Source: an uncultured Methanomethylovorans sp. (GTDB lineage Archaea; Halobacteriota; Methanosarcinia; Methanosarcinales; Methanosarcinaceae). From it: a stretch of 64,000 nucleotides of DNA. Of this stretch, positions 16,993 to 24,715 are shown piece by piece. Position numbers and translations under genes: made by a program. The first letter of the stretch is position 1. Each line of letters opens with the position of its first letter. The stretch lies in contig NZ_OY782870.1 of NCBI RefSeq assembly GCF_963678545.1, positions 2,170,001-2,234,000 on the forward strand. The letters run 5' to 3'. The notes below the pieces were generated by a model. That model searched no databases and had not been told where the DNA came from. It saw only the letters and a program-made list of their open reading frames with translations.

Positions 16993-18456
16993 ATGCTGCA
17001 CAAGTTCGCCCTGCCGGTCACTCATGAGTTTGGGTGTTACTTCCATGTAACAGACCTGGACTTCTATTATGCGGTGGTCAGTTACTACTCTGACAATGTC
17101 ACTGACCGCTACAATCACCATATCAGGTTAGGGGACCGGGTCTTCAAGTTCTGGAGCAAGCAGGGCGGGCTGTACAATCCAAAGACCAGGAAACTGGCCT
17201 TTGAGTATATGCTGCAATGGACCGATAAGGAAGGTGCCAGTAAATGCACTTACACCATCAAGCCTTTGTTTGGCAAAGGTACGCGAACAAAGACAGGCAA
17301 GCTGCTTAATCTGCCTTCCGTGGGTGTAAACATTCACATCCAGTCCTCTTACATCGACCTGGACGAGCATTTCCAGATCATCTGGGAGTTCATGCGGTAC
17401 ATCGATGCGGACAGGTTCCACTACTGCATTGACCGTTCAAAGTCCACCATCTACCAGATGGCCCGCCATATAAGGTATCATGAAAAGCACGAGCATGATA
17501 TGGTAACTATGCTCCAGGCCATAGAAAAGGAATCTTCCATGCTCGGAGATTCCAAGCTCGTTAAAACGCTAAGGTCCGGCAAGTACGATATGTACAAGCT
17601 GGACAATCCCAACTTCTCGGTATGCAATATCAAGACAGAGTTCCATCACTCTGTCAAATCTTACAGGATCACCAATTTCCTGGACCGCAGACCAGAGGAT
17701 CCCTTAAGACACCCCAAGCTTGAGGTATTTCTCAAGTCAGACTCTGACCAGAACCCTTCCATCAACCAATACCTGAACCTCAAGAAGGACCTGGATAACC
17801 TGCTTATCAAGCTCATCAACTTCATCGGTCCCATTGAATACGTTTCTGATTCCTATTTCGATGCCGAGAAGATCTTTGAATACCGCTATGACCTTCCAGA
17901 GTGGGACTACAAGACAACCTCAACCGAGGTGCAGCACATAGACCTCGGGGAGAACATGCAGGCCATCAAGGCCCTGGCGTTCATAGCCCTGCAATCCGAA
18001 GGCTGTGCAGACTTCCGGGACATCCAGGAAGGCACCGAGATCCCGGAGCGATCACTGTGGCGGTACATAAACCACTGGAAAGCCGAAGGCATCCTGGACA
18101 CCGTAAGACACCAGTGCACCCAGGTCTTTTTCAAGACCCGCTCCCTCTGGGAAGCCGCCAGAAAACCCCTCGCGGACCTGTGCAGCGTCCTTAAGATCGG
18201 CTTCAAGAAGATCTTTGGCCAATACTTCGTGGACTCCGGCATCATCCGCCCCTTCCGAGAACGCAACAAGAACCTGAAACCCATCAACTCCACAAAACCC
18301 ACCAGACAACACCAATACCCCACCGAACCCCCTCTCATAGTCGAAACCTACCGGGAAGCCAACAGTCTCTCCAAAGAACTAAAAGAACTCGGCATCTCCC
18401 ACAAGATCGCAGTCATCTCAAATTATAACACAATGAGGTATAGCCGTGTAATCTAA
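16993..18456 (+). CDS. Large protein with C-terminal winged helix, candidate replication or DNA-transaction protein
   Basis: 487 residues. The first part (FALPVTHEFGCYFHV onward) recalls haloarchaeal plasmid/provirus proteins of the DUF7845 kind. Residues about 335-395 form a winged helix (ALQSEGCADFRDIQEGTEIP, then SLWRYINHWKAEGILDTVRH). The C-terminus is basic and proline-rich. No nuclease or ATPase motif is obvious. As the only large protein of the compact element it is the best candidate for its replication initiator. Family resemblance is from memory and weak. Confidence 0.6.
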   Translation: MLHKFALPVTHEFGCYFHVTDLDFYYAVVSYYSDNVTDRYNHHIRLGDRVFKFWSKQGGLYNPKTRKLAFEYMLQWTDKEGASKCTYTIKPLFGKGTRTKTGKLLNLPSVGVNIHIQSSYIDLDEHFQIIWEFMRYIDADRFHYCIDRSKSTIYQMARHIRYHEKHEHDMVTMLQAIEKESSMLGDSKLVKTLRSGKYDMYKLDNPNFSVCNIKTEFHHSVKSYRITNFLDRRPEDPLRHPKLEVFLKSDSDQNPSINQYLNLKKDLDNLLIKLINFIGPIEYVSDSYFDAEKIFEYRYDLPEWDYKTTSTEVQHIDLGENMQAIKALAFIALQSEGCADFRDIQEGTEIPERSLWRYINHWKAEGILDTVRHQCTQVFFKTRSLWEAARKPLADLCSVLKIGFKKIFGQYFVDSGIIRPFRERNKNLKPINSTKPTRQHQYPTEPPLIVETYREANSLSKELKELGISHKIAVISNYNTMRYSRVI

Positions 18457-18561
18457 TAGCAATAGCTGTGGAAAAAAGAGCAGTTGAACTCTGTGATGAA
18501 TAACATTAGTGAAGTGTTCTATTACCTATAATTAAGGAAGTGAAAAATGGCCGGAAAATTA

Positions 18562-19311
18562 TCAATATATGGGATCATTCGCTAAACTAGACTGTTTAAT
18601 ATTTTTAGTTATACCATATTTGTCTGCAACAGATTTTGTTAATTCATAAAACCATTTTGGGGCAGTCGGCGATACAAATATATTATCAATAAGGATATTT
18701 AAATTCACAGATATATAAGATCCCATCTCTACTTCTTGAAACTCATACCTTCCATTTTCAACTTCAATTAGTTCTGTAAATGCAAAAATTGCTCTTAGTT
18801 CTTGCTCATATTCAAAACTTTTTCTTTTATGTAAATAACTGTAGAAAACATTCTCGTCAGGAATATAATCTCTATCATAATCAATATATTTTACATCTCC
18901 AATAAATATAGGCTCAGGAGATTTATCAAAACTGTCTTTTAATCCTCCGATTGTTGTTTGAATTGCAATGCCTTCATTGCTTTTTAGGTATAAATTCCAC
19001 ATTGCTGCAGATTCATAAGTATTAATGTGCCAGCAATTTATATGGACATACTTACGATAGTCTCTCATAGATTCACTATAAATCTCTAACTTTTCATCGC
19101 AAGAATCACCCCAATTTTTGTACATACTTTGTCTACGTTCCATATTGGCTTTTGAAGTCGAACCTTCAAAAGGATCTGGTAATCTATCAGCTCTACAAAA
19201 AAAGAGAGATTTCGTATCCAACAACGATATAAATTTAGTAAAATCCATATATCTCCATATTTTAGTTGAATCATCGGGAGATGGTTCAAAAGCTGGATGC
19301 TGTATGTACAT
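18562..19311 (-). CDS. DUF2971 family protein
   Basis: About 249 residues. The diagnostic parts are IWRYMDFTKFISLLDTKSLFF, RADRLPDPFEG, CWHINTYESAAMWNLY and FEYEQELRAIF. DUF2971 proteins are scattered on mobile DNA and sometimes occur in defence islands; no activity is established. I chose ATG 19311, which has GAAGGTAT just upstream, over a TTG at 19332. It stands alone and converges with the compact element. Confidence 0.88.
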   Translation of the reverse strand: MYIQHPAFEPSPDDSTKIWRYMDFTKFISLLDTKSLFFCRADRLPDPFEGSTSKANMERRQSMYKNWGDSCDEKLEIYSESMRDYRKYVHINCWHINTYESAAMWNLYLKSNEGIAIQTTIGGLKDSFDKSPEPIFIGDVKYIDYDRDYIPDENVFYSYLHKRKSFEYEQELRAIFAFTELIEVENGRYEFQEVEMGSYISVNLNILIDNIFVSPTAPKWFYELTKSVADKYGITKNIKQSSLANDPIY

Positions 19312-19812
19312 AAATATACCTTCATAATCCAAAATAATATCTGTTACTGGAGAGGTAAATTACATTGATACATTACTTGTAGTTTACCCATTCCGCCAAG
19401 TAAAGGACAGTGTCCAATAGGCTATTTTAAAACTTCCTTTTTCATTATATACTATTTACTGTTTTTGTGCTATTCTGGGACATGATGCCAAATTTGTCCT
19501 ATATGTTTGCATATTAGGACAGACAGTAACCCAATTATCCATTGGAAAGTTCTACCGGATATCTCCTGTGTGTTCTGAACATCAGTATCAAACTTTTACT
19601 TACACAGTTTCTACTTAATCTATTTTTCAATAAAAAATCAAAAGACTCATTTTCCCCATCTACCCAGCGTTTGCGCCGCTTCGCGGCGACAGTGGCTTTT
19701 TTCATCCGTTCCCTTAGGTACACGATTAAGGGCTGTGTGCCACAATTGGCCTGCATCCCGATTTCACCCAATTATTTCAAGCCCCAAAACTCCACTGGAA
19801 ACGTACCTTTGT
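19312..19812. other. Gap with hairpins and a possible broken gene
   Basis: About 500 bp. A bulged inverted repeat (TGTCCTATATG/CATATTAGGACA) lies at about 19497-19523. A GC-rich hairpin with a TTCG loop (CGCCGC-TTCG-GCGGCG-like) lies near 19672-19687. The minus-strand open frame 19535-19771 (78 codons, basic, RMKKATVAAKRRKRW) could be a transposase fragment but has no ribosome binding site or clear family, so I do not call it a gene. Confidence 0.4.
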
Positions 19813-20256
19813 TCAATATTTGCCTGTCATCTTCGCGATTGTTCTGTGCATTCCATGTATACTAAAACCACTTCCAAGGTATAGCATTGGACAGTGTTCT
19901 GTCATACACTCGAGACCTTCTGCCTTGCAGGTTGCCACGGCTTTTTCGGTTTCTGTGTTCCAATGAAGCCAGATTTTGGTTATGCCTTTTTCTTTCAGAC
20001 TAGGAATAAGATCTCCTGGATCGGTTTTTGTGATGCCAAGTATAGCACGATCAAGACCTACCGGAAGATCCGAAACTTGTCTTAAATTGCCGGGTTCCGG
20101 CTTGTCGGAAAGGTCTATGACATAAATAGTCTTGCCCCGTTTTTTAAGTTCGGATATGGTCCACTTCATTGCTGGCTTTGTGTTGTCAGTGATTAATGCA
20201 TAGTTCTTTGCATTCCAAAAATCCTTTCTTTCGGACGTTGATGATTCCATCTTCAT
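19813..20256 (-). CDS. CoA-binding domain protein (YccU-like)
   Basis: About 147 residues with the Rossmann-like CoA_binding_2 layout: DFWNAKNYALITDNTKP at the N-terminus, VIDLSDKPE after strand 2, then KIWLHWNTETEKAV and the conserved MTEHCPML with the family Cys. The start follows the flavodoxin stop (TGA 20263-20261) by 4 nt, so the two are co-translated. Upstream codons in this frame lie inside the flavodoxin gene. Confidence 0.85.
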   Translation of the reverse strand: MKMESSTSERKDFWNAKNYALITDNTKPAMKWTISELKKRGKTIYVIDLSDKPEPGNLRQVSDLPVGLDRAILGITKTDPGDLIPSLKEKGITKIWLHWNTETEKAVATCKAEGLECMTEHCPMLYLGSGFSIHGMHRTIAKMTGKY

Positions 20257-20260
20257 GATA

Positions 20261-20755
20261 TCAAACTTTTGCCTGCACTTTCCTTGCAAATTCCTTTGCT
20301 GCCTGCACCCTCGAATCATCCGGCTGCCCTTTTGTGGATGGTCCCATCTCACCAAATGCTTTCATCTTTGGATCATTACCCTTTAACAACATGTCAATTA
20401 CCGGTTGGGCAAGCTCTCCCTGGCAATCAAATGCATCAACTATATTTGCATCAACTGCAGCTTGCTTGTAGGAACCAGTCCATGAATGGATGGCCTCAAA
20501 TCCTTCGGGGACAGCATGTGTCATGAATATTGCAATGTTTTTACCTTTAGTATTAGCTGATAAGAAATTCTTTATTACAGGCGGAACATCAAACTGCAGT
20601 ATAGGGAAACCTATGAAAGCAAGGTCATATCCTTCAAGGTTCTTGACCTCGGATATGGGTTTGATTTCCTTTTCACCATTAAGTTCACCATAAATTGCTT
20701 CAGCTATCTTCTTTGTGTTTCCGGTCTGACTCATGTATGTAACAAGTGTTTTCAT
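20261..20755 (-). CDS. Flavodoxin family protein
   Basis: 164 residues beginning MKTLVTYMSQTGNTKKIAEA, the FMN phosphate-binding loop of flavodoxins. Later AFIGFPILQFDVPP and IAIFMTHAVPEG match the other FMN-contacting loops. GAGGAATG precedes the ATG at good spacing; an upstream in-frame ATG lacks this. It forms a two-gene unit with the CoA-binding protein and faces a divergent wHTH regulator. Confidence 0.9.
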   Translation of the reverse strand: MKTLVTYMSQTGNTKKIAEAIYGELNGEKEIKPISEVKNLEGYDLAFIGFPILQFDVPPVIKNFLSANTKGKNIAIFMTHAVPEGFEAIHSWTGSYKQAAVDANIVDAFDCQGELAQPVIDMLLKGNDPKMKAFGEMGPSTKGQPDDSRVQAAKEFARKVQAKV

Positions 20756-20780
20756 ATAGCATTCCTCTATGTTCCAATGA

Positions 20781-20809
20781 ACGCTGTATATATGTATATA
20801 CTTGAGCGT
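20781..20809. promoter_or_regulatory. Dyad operator between flavodoxin operon and its divergent regulator
   Basis: ACGCT-GTATATA-TG-TATATAC-TTG-AGCGT: a 7-bp inner palindrome that contains a TATA-like sequence, flanked by complementary ACGCT and AGCGT. It lies 26 nt upstream of the flavodoxin ATG, where it could control that promoter. The neighbouring wHTH protein is the obvious candidate binder. Confidence 0.5.
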
Positions 20810-20963
20810 CATGATTATGTACTAATTTCTGATTGTATAGAAAAATGACCTTGAATAAGGATGTTCAATAATACTTTCAGTTAAGAACTTTAAATAAGAA
20901 TTTTTATAAAATAAATTAGATAGGAAATAATCCTATTTTTGAGCATTTCAGAGGCAGATAAAG

Positions 20964-21737
20964 ATGGAGAGAGCAAAAGAAAATATTGAATCGTATTACA
21001 TAGAGGAACTGCACTCTATCAAGGAAGAAATTAAGACCCTTAAAAATGAGTTTTCACGCTTTTTACAGCGGGTTAACCAGCAGCACATTGAGGAAATCCT
21101 TGAAGAAATGAGAACGAGTTTCATGAAACCCATGGTGAACTATTTGTGCGATGATGCGAGTGAGAGAATGCACAGACAGATGGTACAGGACTGTAAGATG
21201 CGAGATTTTTGTGGAAAAAATCTTATAGATCTTTTGCAGGAAACTGCAGGACTTATTGGCAGGCGTCGAGTCGATTCCAATGCTATAAAGCTTTACAGGG
21301 AAAAACTGGAATATATAAAAAAGGAAGCAAAAAACCCCAATTGTAGCAGTTGCTTTTCGGAAGCTATGGATATTTTTGAAAATCAGGTTAAACTCATGCA
21401 CTCGCTTCAAACCTATGAAGAAAAGGAAGATGTAACTAAAAAAACTGAGATCAGCGAGATCGAACCTAGCCGGATGGCCTCTGAAATTTGCGAGCCTGTA
21501 GCAAATAGTCAGCGTCTCCTTATTCTCAAAGAACTTTCAGGCGATAGCAGGACTTTTTCAGAACTTTCAAAACTTACAGGATTGCGTGGCGGAAATCTGC
21601 TTTTTCACCTTCAGAAACTACTCGAAGCAGGTATGGTTTTACAGAGGAATGAACGGGGGGATTACATAATCACAAGAAAAGGATACTCAACCCTAGAGGG
21701 GCTTTCTCGGATTTACTCAGAGATTGAGCAGCAATAA
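20964..21737 (+). CDS. Winged-helix transcriptional regulator (ArsR-like)
   Basis: 257 residues. The first 170 are helical and coiled-coil prone with several Cys (MRDFCGKN, NPNCSSCF). The last 80 form an ArsR-type winged helix (RLLILKELSGDSRTFSELSK, GNLLFHLQKLLEAGMV, ITRKGYSTLEGL). The Cys residues could sense metal or redox state. Divergent from the flavodoxin/CoA-binding pair with a palindrome between them, which suggests it regulates them. Confidence 0.85.
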   Translation: MERAKENIESYYIEELHSIKEEIKTLKNEFSRFLQRVNQQHIEEILEEMRTSFMKPMVNYLCDDASERMHRQMVQDCKMRDFCGKNLIDLLQETAGLIGRRRVDSNAIKLYREKLEYIKKEAKNPNCSSCFSEAMDIFENQVKLMHSLQTYEEKEDVTKKTEISEIEPSRMASEICEPVANSQRLLILKELSGDSRTFSELSKLTGLRGGNLLFHLQKLLEAGMVLQRNERGDYIITRKGYSTLEGLSRIYSEIEQQ

Positions 21738-21905
21738 ACAAGAAAAAAGGCAATTAAAAGGTAGTAATAAATGAACATAGTGTAAAAATATGGCACAGTA
21801 CTGAGAAACCACCATACTCTTCATCCCCACATCGTTTATTGATTCTACTGGTGAACATAAGAATGCTTTTTATTTTTCAGCTTTAACCCACCCCAAGACC
21901 AAAGG

Positions 21906-22053
21906 GACGTATTGCAAAGCAATACGTCATTTCCAGCAGGGAAATATTCCTCTTCTCGTACTCCTGTCCCGGTAATTAGCAATATCGGACAGAGGGGAGC
22001 CAACAAATCCCTGCTCCCCGAGAGTCGGTATGTGTGGGGTCTTAAGACCCCAC
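21906..22053. repeat. Run of consecutive hairpins in a non-coding gap
   Basis: The gap 21738-22264 holds no gene. It contains in order: perfect 10-bp stem GACGTATTGC/GCAATACGTC (21906-21928); TTTCC/GGAAA just after; CTGTCC/GGACAG (21964-21992); GGGGAGC/GCTCCCC (21994-22019); and the 20-bp palindrome GTGGGGTCTTAAGACCCCAC (22034-22053). A structured repeat (22083-22196) follows at once. This density suggests a structured RNA or a decayed mobile palindromic element. Confidence 0.5.
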
Positions 22054-22082
22054 GTTAAATTGTCTCATTAGCAAAACTCACT

Positions 22083-22196
22083 TATTCCGGCACGGATGCG
22101 CTCCGCAGTGCGTATCGGTGCCCCAGCCACGATAGAGGGCTGAGGTTCGAGCATTGCAAAGCAAAGCTGAGCAAGCGGAGAAGGGCAGCCCGTCAC
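22083..22196 (+). repeat. Structured intergenic repeat, copy A
   Basis: Starts with TTCCGGCACGGATGCGCTCC and ends AGCAGCCCGTC-like (GGGCAGCCCGTC). The first stem pairs GGCAC with GTGCC and ATGCGC with GCGTAT; the second pairs GGGCTG with CAGCCC about 50 nt apart. Copy B at 24600 has the same frame with compensating changes. Its 3' end abuts the region after the toxin gene. Confidence 0.65.
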
Positions 22197-22264
22197 ATAA
22201 GACATCAGACCAAAAAGAAGAGAGTTTGAGATCCTGTAAAGAAGACAAAAAGGGAAAAGTGGTT

Positions 22265-22525
22265 TTAATAGATGTTGTCGTGATGATCGTAATCTTCAAG
22301 GATCACTGCCTTTGAGTCTTCATCTATTGAAAAAACCAGAACAAAGTGTTTATCAATATGTACTCTTTTGAGATGATTCATAGGAGCCCTTAGATTCTTG
22401 TATCGATGTGAATTTTCTAAAATCTCAGAGACCTTAGTTGAAATTATTTCAAGTTGCTTTTTGTTCTTCTTAGCCAACTTTTCAAATTTGCTATCGAGCT
22501 CTTCTTTGATTATCAAATTGTACAT
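22265..22525 (-). CDS. RelE/ParE-type toxin
   Basis: 86 residues (from ATG 22525; a TTG at 22534 overlapping the antitoxin stop is the alternative). The pattern KKNKKQLEIISTKVSEILENSHRYKNLRAPM, HLKRVHIDKHFVLVFSID and the final DYDHHDNIY fits RelE-family mRNA interferases, with the C-terminal His/Tyr typical of archaeal members. Immediately follows its antitoxin gene. The pair is followed by structured repeat copy A. Confidence 0.85.
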   Translation of the reverse strand: MYNLIIKEELDSKFEKLAKKNKKQLEIISTKVSEILENSHRYKNLRAPMNHLKRVHIDKHFVLVFSIDEDSKAVILEDYDHHDNIY

Positions 22526-22530
22526 AAAAA

Positions 22531-22770
22531 TCAAAGGTTGTATCGTTTACGGAAGTTCGCAACAGTGCCTACTTCGATAGTTTTTTGGCTCTCTATTCTT
22601 TTTAGTTTTTCAATATACTCAGGTTTTAACGCAGGCTCCAAAATCTCTTCTTCGTACTCAGCTGCCATTAAATCAATAGCTTCGCTCTTGTTTTTCAAAT
22701 CGTATTTTGCTTTTATAATATTCAAAATTCGGTTTGTACGGTCATCGATGTTTATTATCGCTTGCACCAT
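22531..22770 (-). CDS. DUF2683 antitoxin
   Basis: 79 residues beginning MVQAIINIDDRTNRILNIIK, the DUF2683 signature of archaeal antitoxins. A ribbon-helix-like N-terminus should bind DNA; the C-terminus (PEYIEKLKRIESQ) should cover the toxin. Stop codon lies 5 nt before the toxin ATG. A direct-repeat operator sits directly upstream. Confidence 0.88.
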   Translation of the reverse strand: MVQAIINIDDRTNRILNIIKAKYDLKNKSEAIDLMAAEYEEEILEPALKPEYIEKLKRIESQKTIEVGTVANFRKRYNL

Positions 22771-22771
22771 G

Positions 22772-22803
22772 TATTAATATTGTGTTAATATTGTATTAAT
22801 ATG
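22772..22803. promoter_or_regulatory. Direct-repeat operator/promoter of the toxin-antitoxin operon
   Basis: Three spaced copies of TTAATATTG/TTAATATG at about 11-nt intervals (helical phase) begin 2 nt upstream of the antitoxin ATG and overlap AT-rich promoter sequence. This fits autoregulation by the antitoxin or toxin-antitoxin complex. Confidence 0.55.
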
Positions 22804-23052
22804 TATCTCTTTTTTAATCAGAACTCTATTTTCCATGGTAGTGTCCCCCATTTTGCTGTAAAATAGGATAGTTCTGTACCGAATTAGAATATTGCGAACA
22901 ACTAGGAAGGTACGACACCATGAATCTATATGACTTAGAAGGGCAGCCCGACAAGTACCCTATATTAATAACTAAGGTGTGATTAGGAAAAATAGTAACT
23001 TATATATACTGACAGCATATGAAAATTGAGATAGAAAGAATCATTGCCAATT

Positions 23053-24558
23053 ATGCCGTCAATAACTAGTAATTTTCCAATCCCTGTATTTGAAGCAGAT
23101 TCAAGGAATCGTTTTGAAGACAGTATTGTAGTCCTATCATCTAAAGGAGTAATTATTTGTGCCCACGAAAATTGGGCAGAATTAGTTGCAAATAATCACC
23201 TGCACTCAGAGGAACATAGTGAAGGAACCAATTTTTTGAAACTCTGTGACGAAGCAATTGGTAATGGGTCAGATAAAACAAATGCTTTGGCGAAGGGGAT
23301 TCGGAGCGTGATCAGTGGAAAATTGAAAAGGTTCAATTTTGAATTTTCCTATGATGATCCTGTTGGAAAACGCTATTTTTTAATAAAAATACAGCCACTT
23401 TCCCAAGACTACCCAACAGGTGTGATCTTACAACGTGTAGATATCACTGAAACGAGGAAAAATGAATATGAAAGTTCAAATGAGATCACTATCTGGCGTA
23501 TGCTTTTTGAGCAATCTTTTGATGGATTAGTTCTTATTAACCAGAACGGGAAGGTTTGGAAGGCAAGTCAAAAATTTGCTGAAATGCTTGGTTACTCACT
23601 TGAAGAGGTTCTAACACTGCACATGTGGGATTGGGATGCAATTTATTCACGCGAGATTTTGCTGGAAATAATCAAACGTGCTGATAGTAAAAAGTTCATT
23701 AACGAGACTTGGCACCGCTGCAAAGATGGTAGTTTGATCAATGTTGAAATTCATGGAGTTGCAGTTGTATTTGAAGAGAAAAAAATAATTATGTGTCTGT
23801 GTCGTGATATCACCGAGAGAAAACAGACTGAAGAAATACTACTGCACGCCAAATTGATTGCTGAGAATGCAAACAGGAGCAAGGGAGAGTTTCTGGCTAC
23901 TATGAGTCATGAGTTGAGAACTCCACTTAATTCGATCATAGGTTTTTCTGATATGCTGCTGGTTGGAGCTGCTGGAAACCTGAGTGAAAAACAAACAAAG
24001 TACATACATAACATTTCAAATAGTGGTAATCATTTGCTAAAAATAATAAATGATATCCTTGACCTTTCGAAGGTAGAAGCCGGTAAAATGGAACTTAACT
24101 TCGAATACTTCCCTATTTCGAATGCTATCGAGGAAGTAAAGACCCTACTATCTCCTCTTGCATTCAAGAAAAGTATTGAGATTGATGTTAAGATCGAGCC
24201 AGAGCTTGGTAGCATCAAAGCAGATAGAACCAGATTCAACCAGATACTCTACAACCTCGTAAGTAATGCGATTAAGTTCACACCGGATAAGGGTAATGTA
24301 GGTATAACTGCAAAACGTATTGGTCACGTGATTGAGGTCAGTGTGATAGATACTGGGATAGGGATTGCAATGAGTGACCTTAGTAAATTGTTCCAACCAT
24401 TTAAACAGCTGAACTCATATATGACACGTGAACATGAAGGCACCGGACTTGGTCTGGTTCTTGTAAAAAAGTATGTTGAGATGCATGGTGGTAAGATATG
24501 GGTGACAAGTGAAGTTGGAAAGGGTAGTAGATTCACTTTCACGATCCAAGATATTTAA
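23053..24558 (+). CDS. PAS-domain sensor histidine kinase
   Basis: About 501 residues, no membrane segment, so cytoplasmic. Two PAS-like domains (about 20-135 and 145-265, the second with GYSLEEV and HRCKDGSLINVEI) precede HisKA with phospho-acceptor His in TMSHELRTPLNSI and a HATPase with the N box (QILYNLVSNAIKF), G1 DTGIGI and G2 GTGLGLVL. TATATATA at 23001-23008 is the likely promoter. ATG 23053 is preferred to TTG 23044, though the ribosome site is weak for both. No response regulator is adjacent. Confidence 0.92.
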   Translation: MPSITSNFPIPVFEADSRNRFEDSIVVLSSKGVIICAHENWAELVANNHLHSEEHSEGTNFLKLCDEAIGNGSDKTNALAKGIRSVISGKLKRFNFEFSYDDPVGKRYFLIKIQPLSQDYPTGVILQRVDITETRKNEYESSNEITIWRMLFEQSFDGLVLINQNGKVWKASQKFAEMLGYSLEEVLTLHMWDWDAIYSREILLEIIKRADSKKFINETWHRCKDGSLINVEIHGVAVVFEEKKIIMCLCRDITERKQTEEILLHAKLIAENANRSKGEFLATMSHELRTPLNSIIGFSDMLLVGAAGNLSEKQTKYIHNISNSGNHLLKIINDILDLSKVEAGKMELNFEYFPISNAIEEVKTLLSPLAFKKSIEIDVKIEPELGSIKADRTRFNQILYNLVSNAIKFTPDKGNVGITAKRIGHVIEVSVIDTGIGIAMSDLSKLFQPFKQLNSYMTREHEGTGLGLVLVKKYVEMHGGKIWVTSEVGKGSRFTFTIQDI

Positions 24559-24599
24559 CTGCAGGATTTTTAATTTCTTGCCTTAAGTATTACCTACTT

Positions 24600-24691
24600 A
24601 TCCCGGCACGGATGCGCTCCAGAGAGCGTATCGGTGTCCCATCCATTAGAAGGCTGTTGTTCTAAGCGTAGCGCAGAAGGACAGCCCGTCT
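24600..24691 (+). repeat. Structured intergenic repeat, copy B
   Basis: Begins TCCCGGCACGGATGCGCTCC like copy A and ends GGACAGCCCGTC. Stem 1 pairs GGCAC with GGTGTC (G-U allowed) and ATGCGCT with AGCGTAT; stem 2 pairs GGCTGT with ACAGCC. Where copy A has GGGCTG/CAGCCC, copy B has GGCTGT/ACAGCC, so pairing is kept while bases differ. Lies between the kinase stop and the 3' end of the fic gene. Confidence 0.65.
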
Positions 24692-24715
24692 AACTAAAAC
24701 AAATTGAAACCCAGT

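Larger units (their letters stand above)
16040..18456 (+). mobile_element. Compact five-gene element (plasmid- or virus-like)
   Basis: Five plus-strand genes packed into 2.4 kb; the first four overlap at their start/stop codons. Base composition is visibly richer in G+C than the A/T-rich flanks, and codon choice shifts accordingly. Products are a 70-aa protein, a 48-aa protein, a three-TM DUF5658-like protein, an AbrB-like 62-aa protein and a large protein with a winged-helix. Tiny genes plus one large DNA-binding-type protein fit a small integrated plasmid or virus core. No integrase and no flanking repeat were found, so the limits are approximate. Confidence 0.5.

Noticed and set aside
19535..19771. 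78-codon minus-strand frame, basic, possibly transposase-derived
   Set aside because: No start signal and no recognisable motif; noted only within the gap entry.
22920..22982. 20-codon frame MNLYDLEGQPDKYPILITKV with a good AGGAAGGT ribosome site
   Set aside because: Too short and without relatives in the window; it contains part of the structured-repeat end and may be the start of a lost gene.
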